A DNA stretch of 37,175 bases from Rhodocyclaceae bacterium (GTDB lineage: Bacteria; Pseudomonadota; Gammaproteobacteria; Burkholderiales; Rhodocyclaceae), in assembly GCA_020445765.1 (NCBI GenBank), contig JAGRFY010000059.1, forward strand, positions 1-37,175, read 5' to 3'. The position numbers and the translations under genes are program-made. Under the pieces are notes generated by a model that was given only the letters and a program-made list of their open reading frames with translations, ran no database searches and was not told the DNA's origin. Shown here one piece after another: positions 15,600 to 23,299 of this stretch; the first letter of the stretch is position 1; the number at the start of each line of letters is the position of its first letter.

Positions 15600-17273
15600 A
15601 TGCCGATGCAGTCCAATTTCGAAGGCAGTCAGGCCCTCTACCGGACGCTTTGGGATCTGGTGCCGGACGCGGTCGTCGTCGTCGACTCCGATCAGCTCAT
15701 CCGTTTCGCGAATCCGGCGGTTTGGGAGACCTTCGGCCATCAGCCGGACGATCTCGTCGGGAAACCCCTGGCGATGCTGCAGCCCGAACGACTGCGAGCA
15801 GCCCATCGGGATGGATTCAGCCGATACATCGCCTCCCATGCGCGCAGCCTCGACTGGCGCCGGGTGGAACTGACCGCACTGCACGCGAATGGTCGCGAGA
15901 TTCCGGTCGAACTCTCGTTCGCCGAACTTCAACTGGACGACAGTCACTGGTTCGTCGGCATCTTCCGCGACGTTACCGAGCGAAAGACGCACGAAGCCGC
16001 GCTGCTGCACAGCGCGAACTATGACAGTCTGACCGGCCTTCCCAATCGGAGCCTGCTCTTCGATCGCTTCGACAAGGCGCTCGCCAGTGCGAAACGCCAC
16101 GGCCGCCGGCTTGGCGTGCTGTACATCGATCTGGACAACTTCAAGGTCATCAACGATACGCTGGGCCACGATAGCGGCGACCTGTTGCTGTGCCAGGCAG
16201 CGGAACGAATTCAAGCCTGCGTGCGCGATGGCGATACGGTCGCCCGCACCGGAGGGGACGAATTCGTCGTGCTTCTCGCCGAGGTCGGGCAGCCGTCGGA
16301 TCTCGCACGGATCGCCGACCGGATGCTGAAGTCCATGCGACTGCCGTTCCAGATCGGAGAGGCCAAGGGATTCTCGGGCGCGAGCATCGGCAGTTGCCTG
16401 TTTCCGGAGGACGGCGCATCCCGGACCGAATTGCTGCGGCGGGCCGATCTGGCGATGTACAAGGCCAAGGAGAAGGGCCGAAATCGGGTCCAGCACTACA
16501 GCGAAAAGCTGCAGGAACAGATCCGGTCACGGATGGCGATCGAGCAGGCCCTGAGAATGGCGATCGAACGCGGGGAGCTGCAGTTGCATTACCAGCCCCA
16601 GGTCGACCTGGGGTCGGGACGCATCGTGGCAGCCGAGGCCTTGCTCCGCTGGCACAATGCCGAACTGGGTGCGGTGGCGCCGGATAGATTCATCCCGATC
16701 GCGGAAAATACCGGCATGATCGTAGCCATCGGCGCCTGGGTGATCGAACGCGCATGCCTCGATCTGGCGCAGTGGCGTCAGCGATCCGGCGCCAGGCACT
16801 GCAGGATCGCGATCAACCTGTCGCCGCGACAGTTCGAGCAGGACGCCCTGCAAAAGGTCATCGACGCCGCCATCGAACGCCATGGCGTCCCGGCGTCGGC
16901 GCTGGAGTTCGAGATCACGGAAAGTCACCTGATGGCCGACCCGAACCATATCTCGAGCGTCCTGCACGACCTGCGCGATGCCGGCTGCACGATCGCACTC
17001 GACGATTTCGGCACGGGCTATTCGAGCCTTTCCTACCTCAGAAATCTACCGCTGGACTGTCTCAAGATCGACAAGTCACTGGTCATGGACGTCTCGATTC
17101 TCGTCGCTGTCATCCAGCTTGCCCGAAGCTTCCGTCTCAAGACGATTGCCGAAGGCGTGGAGGACGAGCACCTTGCCACACTGCTCCGCGAGCTTGGTTG
17201 CGACATGGCTCAGGGATACCACTTCGCGCGCCCGATGCCGCTGTCCAGATTGATGGCACTCGAAATCAAGTGA
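15600..17273 (+). CDS. PAS-GGDEF-EAL cyclic-di-GMP turnover protein
   Basis: The protein has 557 residues and no membrane segment, so it is cytoplasmic. A PAS domain spans residues ~10-130 (LVPDAVVVVDSDQLIRFAN to VGIFRDVTERK). A GGDEF domain spans ~135-300 with intact TGGDEF and, upstream, an RDGD product-inhibition site (RxxD). An EAL domain spans ~315-557 with EALLRW, INLSPRQF, EITES, DDFGTGYSS, KIDKS and AEGVE, so the metal-binding set is complete. Both cyclase and phosphodiesterase activity are therefore possible, tuned by whatever the PAS senses. The segment between KIDK and AEGVE is 24 residues, 6 shorter than in the second EAL protein of this window. The start is ATG 15600; ATG 15606 is an alternative. 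No clear ribosome site is seen. Confidence 0.95.
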   Translation: MPMQSNFEGSQALYRTLWDLVPDAVVVVDSDQLIRFANPAVWETFGHQPDDLVGKPLAMLQPERLRAAHRDGFSRYIASHARSLDWRRVELTALHANGREIPVELSFAELQLDDSHWFVGIFRDVTERKTHEAALLHSANYDSLTGLPNRSLLFDRFDKALASAKRHGRRLGVLYIDLDNFKVINDTLGHDSGDLLLCQAAERIQACVRDGDTVARTGGDEFVVLLAEVGQPSDLARIADRMLKSMRLPFQIGEAKGFSGASIGSCLFPEDGASRTELLRRADLAMYKAKEKGRNRVQHYSEKLQEQIRSRMAIEQALRMAIERGELQLHYQPQVDLGSGRIVAAEALLRWHNAELGAVAPDRFIPIAENTGMIVAIGAWVIERACLDLAQWRQRSGARHCRIAINLSPRQFEQDALQKVIDAAIERHGVPASALEFEITESHLMADPNHISSVLHDLRDAGCTIALDDFGTGYSSLSYLRNLPLDCLKIDKSLVMDVSILVAVIQLARSFRLKTIAEGVEDEHLATLLRELGCDMAQGYHFARPMPLSRLMALEIK

Positions 17274-17397
17274 CGCCATCGGAGCGTCCTGTCCGCTGAT
17301 CTCACGATGCGGCTGCATGCATCCCGCTGCGGCTTGCCGCGTCCTGCGGATCGGGCCGGTTTTGCTCGATCTCCCGCCGTCGGTGGCGGCGCGGCCC

Positions 17398-17424
17398 GGC
17401 GGGTACTTCGCCGGCGTACCCGCC
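17398..17424. repeat. 8-bp inverted repeat downstream of the rhodanese remnant
   Basis: GGCGGGTA (17398-17405) and TACCCGCC (17417-17424) are exact reverse complements with an 11-nt loop. It lies 9 bp past the stop of the minus-strand rhodanese remnant. There is no T-run. It is possibly the former terminator stem of that gene. Confidence 0.4.
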
Positions 17425-17433
17425 GTGGCCTGG

Positions 17434-17658
17434 TCAGGCCGCAGCCAGATCCGACTCGACCGGAAGGCCCGCCGCGATCCAGTCCGCTTTCCCTTGCTCG
17501 CACTCGGCCACGTTGCGATGCCCCATGCCGGCCAGTGCTTGCGCAAGCCAGCGCGAGTTCCGGCAGGTCGTGCTCGCGCAATACACGACGATGAAGGCGT
17601 CCTTGTCCGGTGGCAGTTGTTCGGCCTGGGATCCTGCCTCGTCCTGGTTCAGGCGCAT
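17434..17658 (-). pseudogene. Rhodanese-domain remnant (N-terminal half missing)
   Basis: The 74 residues are the second half of a rhodanese domain: QLPPDKDAFIVVYCASTTCR with the active-site Cys loop, then the helix SRWLAQALAGMGHRNVAECE and the GKADWIAAGLPVE end. The usual first half, including the HIPGA-type strand just before MRLNQDE, is absent. In-frame sequence before MRLN is low-complexity (SAAADTG). The break falls at about 17660, a few bases from where the MarR remnant begins on the other strand. A short functional protein starting at MRLN cannot be ruled out, but a half-domain is unlikely to fold. Confidence 0.7.
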
Positions 17659-17672
17659 GCCCGTGTCTGCCG

Positions 17673-18011
17673 CCGCTGAGGTGGTATGACGTCTTGCTGG
17701 AATTGCGTCGGGCCGGCCGAGGCGGGCTGCGGCAGTTCGAGATCGGCAACGCCGTGTTGCTGAGCAAACACAACGTGTCGCGACTGCTCGATCGCCTCGA
17801 GCGAGAGGCACTGGTCCTGCGGCAGGCCTGTGACGAAGACGGTCGTGGCGCCACGGTGATCATTACCGAAGCCGGCCACCGCTTGCTGGAGCGGATGTGG
17901 CCGGTCCATGGCGCGGTGATCCGCAGTCACTTCGCGGGCTACTTCAGTGCGCAGGAACTCGACCAGTTGGCGACGCTGCTCGCACGCCTGCCGGGTGTCG
18001 GTAGCGGCTGA
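17673..18011 (+). pseudogene. MarR-family regulator remnant (N-terminus missing)
   Basis: From PLRWYDVLLEL the frame matches MarR proteins: helix 2, the recognition region LSKHNVSRLLDRLEREALV, the wing DEDGRGATVIITEAG and the C-terminal dimer helices. It lacks helix 1 (about 40 residues). Upstream in-frame codons (17610-17672) encode Pro/Gly/Cys-rich sequence with no homology and antisense to the rhodanese remnant. MarR dimers need helix 1, so the product is probably non-functional. The DNA-binding part itself is intact, so a truncated binder starting at GTG 17610 is conceivable. Confidence 0.7.
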
Positions 18012-18667
18012 TGGTCGGCTTCGACGGTGCAGGCGCTCGAATGCGCGCTTTGTGTCCTGTGGCGGCATCGTTCAAGCTCGCGATCGTTCCGGCTCTCGCT
18101 GTGGTTCGCGCCGTGCCAGGAGGTCGACGCATCGAATCCGCCCTCTCGCAGGCTTTCCAAGCCCGCCAGTTGCGGCGCCGCGAAACCGGATTGTCCGGCT
18201 CACTGCGGTTCAGGTCCGGCACGGCGCCAGGCATGCCGGACGATCGCTGCGAGAGACACGCGATACCGCCTCGCACGGCGCCCGGCCGCGGCCCTGGCAT
18301 CGGCGATCATCCCATGTCGATCGGGTGAGGCTGCCGCTTGGTCGACACATTCCGATTGGGTGGAATGTCGGCCTTGCCGCGCCTGTCGATGTCCGAACCG
18401 GATTGCGTGATGCTTTATAAAAGTATTATTGATCAATGTGTTGTGCGATCTTCGGGCGCGCTCGATGGCGCGCCGCCGGCCTTCTGCGCCGGGCGCATTT
18501 GTGAAAGAAAAGTTTAGGGGGCGTACGCATGCCGCGCTAGCCGCGTAGCCTGTAGGCACCGTGAGATGCTTTCCCTGCGTCCGCCGGTGCACGGCGCCTC
18601 GACCGCCATGCCGGTCTCGACGCGGCGATGCGACCGAGTGGAAGCCCGCCGGATTTCCGATAGCCCG
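18012..18667. other. 656-bp spacer with AT-rich promoter-like island
   Basis: No gene is supported here. Two items are visible. ACATTCC (18347-18353) and GGAATGT (18362-18368) form a perfect 7-bp inverted repeat with an 8-nt loop. A strongly AT-rich island follows at about 18412-18440 (CTTTATAAAAGTATTATT, then ATTGATCAAT, a 10-bp palindrome), unusual in this GC-rich window. The island is the likely promoter/operator of the pseudokinase gene. In-frame codons 18566-18667 ahead of the chosen start do not look coding. Confidence 0.5.
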
Positions 18668-20701
18668 ATGAATCGAACCACCGCCATTCCTTCCGACCGC
18701 GCGGACGAACCCGAATTCGGGGACGCGCCAACGGCGACCGAAGCCGGCCTTGGCGCCCTCCCGCCCGGTGCCTGGCTCGACGAGTACGAACTGCGGACGG
18801 TACTGGACGAGGGACGTCGCAGCATCCGCTATGTCGCCACCGACCACGCCCTGCAGCGGGACGTCGTGGTACGGGAGTACCTGCCTGCCGGCCTGGCCTG
18901 CCGCGGCGCCACCGCCGAAGTCAGACCGATTGCCGAGGATTGCGCCGAGGCCTTTGCCCGGGGCCTGCGCGACTTCGTCGACGAAGCCCGGCTGCTCGCC
19001 AGCCTGGAGGACCCGGCGCTGCCCCGCGTGTTTCGTGCCTGGGAGGCCAACGGCACGGCATACATGGCGATGACCCATGTCGAAGGCGTCGGCCTCGACC
19101 TGGCGCGGGCGGCGATGGCGCGTCCGCCGGACGAGGCTTGGCTGCGCGGTCTGCTGATCCCACTGCTCGATGCGCTGGAGCAGCTGCACGCATCGGGCCG
19201 CTTCGATTGGGATATCTCACCGCACAGCATCCTGCTGCTGCCCGACGGCCGGCCGATGCTGTGCGGTAGCGACGACGGGCCGCAGTCCGGTGCCGGCCCC
19301 GAGCGCACCGTTCCGATGCTGCCCGCGCCAGCCTATGCGCCGATCGAGCGCCAGGCCGAAATGACCCAGCTGCAGCAAGGGCCCTGGACCAGTCTCTACA
19401 GCATTGCTGCGGTTGCCTACTATTGCATCGCCGGACGGCCGCCACTGGCGGCCACCGTGCGCGCCGTGGACGATCCGCTGGAACCCCTGTTCGCGGTCGT
19501 CGATCGCCTTGGTCGCCAGTTTCCGGAAGTCACCTACAGTGTCGCCCTGGTGTCGACGATCGAACGTGCGCTCAGGGTCAGGCCGCAGGAACGCCCCCAG
19601 AGCGTCGCCGAATTCCGCCAGGCGCTGCTCGGTGGCCGCGGGGCCACCGCGCAGCCGGCCACGCAGCAGTCATCGCACTGGGACGAGCCGGCCGTGAGCC
19701 GTTACGGCTTCACCGGACCGACGTCCTTTGGTGATTGGCCGCCGCTGGCGCAGGGCAGCGCGGCCGAGGACGCGTTCCGGACGGCGCCGGATCCCTGGCC
19801 GCCGGCGATCGACCCCAGGCCAGAGCCATATTCGGATTCCACGGTCGCGCACGCGACCGACATCGGTCGGGCGGCCGCAGCCGAACCCTCGCCGCTCGCC
19901 GACCCGGCGGCCTCCGATGGTGTCGCGAACACGCCTGCACCCCGTGCCGACGCCGCGGGGCCCGGCGGCTTTCGCGCCGAGGGCGGCTCGCGGCGAACGG
20001 GTGGCGGGCGTCGCTACCTGTTCCTGGGCCTCGGTGCCGCAGTGTTCGTCGCCCTGGCCGTCGGCGGCGCATCGATCTGGCTGGATCTGCGCGACGCGAG
20101 CCTCGTCCGGCGTTCGACGACGCAGGGTGGCGTGCCGGCGCCTCCCGTCGTTGCCGTCGCGCCGGCGGCGTCCGGCGCAAGTTCACTGCCGACCGGGCCA
20201 ATGGGTGCCGCCGACGGGCTGTCCTCGGTGCCGTCATCGGCGACGCCGACTGGCGTCGATCCGGTCCCGCCCGCGACGCCGACCGGGCTCGCGGCGGCAC
20301 CGTCGGCCATGGCTGGAGCAGTCGCCCCGGCCGTCGATCCAACGCCCGGCGAGGCGCCGACCGAAGGGTTGCCCGATCCGTCACCGGCCACCGGCGAACC
20401 GGCACCGCCGCCACCGCCGGCGGCGGAGGTTGCGGTCGAGCAGGTCGAGTCGCCGGTTGTCGCCGCGGTCGAGGAGCCGGTCGAGGCCGAAACGACTGGC
20501 AGCGCGACCGCCGAGGTAGCGAATCCGCCACCGCCCAAGGTCGTGCAGCGGGCGATCGACAATCCGCGCGAGCTGTGCGCACCGCGCACCCGGTTCGCCC
20601 TATACCGGTGCATGACGCTGGAGTGCGAGCGGCCGCGGTTCTACGACCATCCGGAATGCCGCTATCTGCGCGCGACCGACGAGGTCCGGCCGCTGCAATA
20701 G
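18668..20701 (+). CDS. Membrane-anchored Ser/Thr pseudokinase with Cys-rich periplasmic tail
   Basis: The protein has 677 residues from ATG 18668 (an in-frame ATG at 18566 adds 34 unlikely residues). Residues ~40-330 have the fold pattern of proteobacterial Pkn2-type kinases (VxxEYLPAGLA, FVDEARLLASLEDPALPRV, YAPIERQ, GPWTSLYS, IAGRPPL). Catalytic positions are lost. The Gly-rich loop is DEGRRS, and the VAIK Lys is Arg69. HRD reads Asp180-Trp181-Asp182, the Mg Asn is Ser187, DFG reads Gly200-Ser201-Asp202, and the helix-F Asp of GPWTD is Ser242. A single transmembrane helix (~449-471) is followed by an Ala/Pro/Val-rich stretch and a 4-Cys C-terminal module (LCAPR to HPECRYLR), presumably periplasmic. 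Kinase activity is very unlikely; a binding or scaffold role is inferred. Confidence 0.8.
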   Translation: MNRTTAIPSDRADEPEFGDAPTATEAGLGALPPGAWLDEYELRTVLDEGRRSIRYVATDHALQRDVVVREYLPAGLACRGATAEVRPIAEDCAEAFARGLRDFVDEARLLASLEDPALPRVFRAWEANGTAYMAMTHVEGVGLDLARAAMARPPDEAWLRGLLIPLLDALEQLHASGRFDWDISPHSILLLPDGRPMLCGSDDGPQSGAGPERTVPMLPAPAYAPIERQAEMTQLQQGPWTSLYSIAAVAYYCIAGRPPLAATVRAVDDPLEPLFAVVDRLGRQFPEVTYSVALVSTIERALRVRPQERPQSVAEFRQALLGGRGATAQPATQQSSHWDEPAVSRYGFTGPTSFGDWPPLAQGSAAEDAFRTAPDPWPPAIDPRPEPYSDSTVAHATDIGRAAAAEPSPLADPAASDGVANTPAPRADAAGPGGFRAEGGSRRTGGGRRYLFLGLGAAVFVALAVGGASIWLDLRDASLVRRSTTQGGVPAPPVVAVAPAASGASSLPTGPMGAADGLSSVPSSATPTGVDPVPPATPTGLAAAPSAMAGAVAPAVDPTPGEAPTEGLPDPSPATGEPAPPPPPAAEVAVEQVESPVVAAVEEPVEAETTGSATAEVANPPPPKVVQRAIDNPRELCAPRTRFALYRCMTLECERPRFYDHPECRYLRATDEVRPLQ

Positions 20702-20824
20702 AAATGCCGGGCGGCGCCGCCGCGGTCGATCGGTCGCCGCCGTCAGGCCAGGCGACGGCCCGCGGTGCCGGCGCGGACCGCCCGCCAGTGGAGTCGCACC
20801 GACGCGCAGTCGCGGGCATAATCG

Positions 20825-21937
20825 ATGGCGATTGCCGCGGACGTCGAGCCGATGACCCTCGCATGGCTGCAGAACTTCTCCGTCGCCGAATCCCTGCTGA
20901 TTGCCGCCAACCTGGTGCTGATCGCATTTTCGCGACCCCTGCTGCGGGCGCTGTCGCGCTCGGCGACCAGCGACGAGGCCTTCGTCGGCAAGCTGCACTT
21001 CTTCCGCTCGGCCAATGTGCTGGTGGTGCTGTTGGTGGTCTTCGCCAACGCCGTGCTGCCGGTCGTCTCCCATTCGTGGATGGCGCGTCTGCTCGGTGCC
21101 GTGCTGGTGGCCTTCCTCGGCTACCTGTCCGCCCACGTCGCCAACTATCTGATCAAGCGGCGCTTCGGCCGCCTGCGCGAGGTCGACGGCAGTCAGACCT
21201 GGACCGAGACCTACAACGTTCGGGTGCTGAGCCTGCTGTCCAGCGTGCTGCTGTTCGTCATGGTGTTGATCGCCGAGGTTCGGATCTTCGGATTCGACAG
21301 CCTGCTCGAGGCCGGTGGCGTGATCGGCTTCGTCGGCGTGATGTTGGCACTGACCCAGGGCGCCTGGGCGCCGGATATCATCGGAGGTCTGGTGATCCTC
21401 AACAGCCGGCTGGTGGAAGAGGGCGACGTCATCGAGATCAGTCCCGGCGAGCGCATCATCGGCACCGTCTACAAGACCAAGATCTTTCACACCGAGTTGC
21501 TGAACCTGGTCAACAACCACCGCATGATGATTGGCAATGCGGCGCTGCGGGGTATGACGATCCACAACCTGTCGAAGTTCGCGTCGGCCCGCGGTCTGCG
21601 CGAAGCGATTGTGCTCAAGGTCGGCTACGACACCACCGAAGGCGCGATTCGGGAACTGGTGCATGCGGTCTTCGAACGGCTCGCAGGCGATGGCGATTGT
21701 GCCGTCGAACACAAGTATCCGCCGGAGGTCTGCGCCACCGACGCCGGTGATTACGCCGTCGCCTGGACCGTGTTCTACTACACCAAGGACATCCGCCACC
21801 TGTTGCCGACACGCCAGCGCGTGCTCGCGGCGATCATCGAGGAGGCCAGGATGCGGGGCATCGGGCTATCCACGCCGAGCCTGCACGTGGTGCAGGGCGT
21901 CCCGGCTTCGCCCGGTCGCGGAAGCGCGGATGGTTGA
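20825..21937 (+). CDS. MscS-family mechanosensitive ion channel
   Basis: The protein has 370 residues. Four hydrophobic segments occupy the first ~200 residues (VAESLLIAANLVLIAF; ANVLVVLLVVFANAVLPVV; LLGAVLVAFLGYLSAHVAN; LLSSVLLFVMVLIAEV). The pore-helix region AGGVIGFVGVMLALTQ leads into the MscS beta domain (GGLVILNSRLVEEGDVIEIS) and a C-terminal alpha/beta domain. It should release solutes on hypo-osmotic shock or act as a small ion channel. The ATG at 20825 lacks a Shine-Dalgarno, but CATAAT lies 4 bp upstream, so a very short leader is possible. It overlaps nothing; the next membrane gene starts 59 bp on. Confidence 0.9.
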   Translation: MAIAADVEPMTLAWLQNFSVAESLLIAANLVLIAFSRPLLRALSRSATSDEAFVGKLHFFRSANVLVVLLVVFANAVLPVVSHSWMARLLGAVLVAFLGYLSAHVANYLIKRRFGRLREVDGSQTWTETYNVRVLSLLSSVLLFVMVLIAEVRIFGFDSLLEAGGVIGFVGVMLALTQGAWAPDIIGGLVILNSRLVEEGDVIEISPGERIIGTVYKTKIFHTELLNLVNNHRMMIGNAALRGMTIHNLSKFASARGLREAIVLKVGYDTTEGAIRELVHAVFERLAGDGDCAVEHKYPPEVCATDAGDYAVAWTVFYYTKDIRHLLPTRQRVLAAIIEEARMRGIGLSTPSLHVVQGVPASPGRGSADG

Positions 21938-21996
21938 GCGCCCTCGAAGGCCCGCGCCATGGCGCGTCGCCCGCAGTTGGCATGGCACAATGCCGA

Positions 21997-22740
21997 ATGC
22001 GAAAGTCATATCCCCCGTCGCGGCGGGACCGCGTCCTGAAGATCCGCCGGCGCCTCGAACGGGAATCCTTCCCCCGCCTGCAGATGGGCCTGATCGTCAT
22101 GCTCACCGGCCTCACCGGTCTGCTGTCGTCCTTCCTGATGCTGCGCGCCGGCATCGACGACATGGTCGTGCGCTATCCGCTGGCAGTGGGCTGCGCCTAT
22201 CTGGTCTTCCTGTTGCTGCTGTGGCTTTGGCTGCGGACTCATGCTGCCGACTGGATCGACATCCTCGCTCATGTGGACGATCCGATGCCGGCGCGGGGCA
22301 GGGCGCCGAACGCCGGTGCCGAACCCGGCTCGGGCGACGCGACCGTGTCGCTGTCCGACGAACTGGAGGCGACCGACATGGCTATCGAATCGCTACAGGA
22401 GGTGGTCGTCGCTGCCGACGAGTTCGCAATTCCGTTCGCCGTGCTGCTGGTGCTGGTCGGCATGGCGCTGGCGTCTTGCTATGTCGTGTGGATTGCGCCG
22501 GTGCTGTTCGCCGAACTGGTGGTGGACGGCACCCTGTCCTTGCTGCTGTATCGCCGTCTGCGAAAACAGCCTGACCGGCATTGGCTGGAATCGGCGCTGC
22601 GACGGACCTGGCTGCCGTTTCTGCTGACGGCGGTCTTTTTCGCGCTGGTGGCGATGGCGATGGGGCGTGTCGCACCGGGTGCGCGCTCGCTGGGCGAGGC
22701 CGTGCACAAGTCGCCGGCCGTCGGTGTTGCGGATCGCTGA
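21997..22740 (+). CDS. Integral membrane protein of unknown function
   Basis: The protein has 247 residues. It has a basic N-terminus (RRDRVLKIRRRLERE) and about four transmembrane helices: GLIVMLTGLTGLLSSFLML and LAVGCAYLVFLLLLWLWL, then after an acidic loop FAVLLVLVGMALASCYVVWI and near the end FLLTAVFFALVAMAMG. The start is set at ATG 21997; upstream ATGs at 21982 and in the MscS tail give non-hydrophobic extensions. A CACAAT hexamer lies 5 bp before the start. I do not recognise the family. Adjacency to the MscS gene suggests an envelope role, nothing more. Confidence 0.75.
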   Translation: MRKSYPPSRRDRVLKIRRRLERESFPRLQMGLIVMLTGLTGLLSSFLMLRAGIDDMVVRYPLAVGCAYLVFLLLLWLWLRTHAADWIDILAHVDDPMPARGRAPNAGAEPGSGDATVSLSDELEATDMAIESLQEVVVAADEFAIPFAVLLVLVGMALASCYVVWIAPVLFAELVVDGTLSLLLYRRLRKQPDRHWLESALRRTWLPFLLTAVFFALVAMAMGRVAPGARSLGEAVHKSPAVGVADR

Positions 22741-22776
22741 GCGGGCGGCGGGCGCGTTGCCGCCCGCCATCCGGCT

Positions 22777-23274
22777 TCAGTCTTCGAAGCGCTGGGCAAC
22801 GAGGTAGCCGTAGCCGATCTGCAGGCTTTCCATCAATTCGACCATCGCAGTGGTCTGCTCGGCGAGGATGGCGCCGAAGCCTGACACCAGGTCGTATTCC
22901 TGGTCGACCAGCTTCGACATGGTGTTGGCCTTGCGGATGCTGCTTGCGCCGGCGGTCAGTTCGGCGATCTTGCGGATGGATTCGGTCTGGACGGTGGCCA
23001 GGCGCGCGAGGGCGGCCTGCTGCATCTGGATCGTCTCGGCGATCAGCGAGAAATCCGGGCGGGGCGAGAGCATCGCAGTCAGCGTGGCCTGCTGGATCTG
23101 GAACTGGCGTTGCGCGGCGCGTCCGAGCAGTTCGTGGAAGGCGCCGGCATGCTGCACCGGCAGCCACGCCGGGTGCGGCAGGGCGCCACCGTCGGTGGCC
23201 TGCGAGCACTTTTCGCCGGCCTCGCGCAGTTGCTGTGTCGAACTCTCGGCGAGTTTCATCAATGCCTGGAACAT
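22777..23274 (-). CDS. Phasin family protein (PHA granule-associated)
   Basis: The protein has 165 residues and is nearly all amphipathic helix. The central segment (FHELLGRAAQRQFQIQQATL and following) and the later KLVDQEYDLVSGFGAILAEQ helix fit phasins, which coat polyhydroxyalkanoate granules in the cytoplasm. The start at 23274 (MFQALMKLAESSTQQLREAG) has GGGAG 8 nt upstream. It follows the PHB depolymerase by 25 bp on the same strand, so the two are one operon for PHB storage and mobilisation. The phasin call rests on length, helical pattern and the neighbour; specific residues are weakly conserved in this family. Confidence 0.75.
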   Translation of the reverse strand: MFQALMKLAESSTQQLREAGEKCSQATDGGALPHPAWLPVQHAGAFHELLGRAAQRQFQIQQATLTAMLSPRPDFSLIAETIQMQQAALARLATVQTESIRKIAELTAGASSIRKANTMSKLVDQEYDLVSGFGAILAEQTTAMVELMESLQIGYGYLVAQRFED

Positions 23275-23299
23275 GCGTGGTTCTCCCGGTGAAGGCGCT

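Noticed and set aside
18566-18667. Earlier start of the pseudokinase
   Set aside because: The 34 added residues show no kinase or signal features and no good ribosome site; kept as an alternative only.
21970-21999. Sigma-54 promoter before the membrane gene at 21997
   Set aside because: TGGCAT..GC elements are 11 rather than 10 bases apart, and no enhancer dyad lies upstream.
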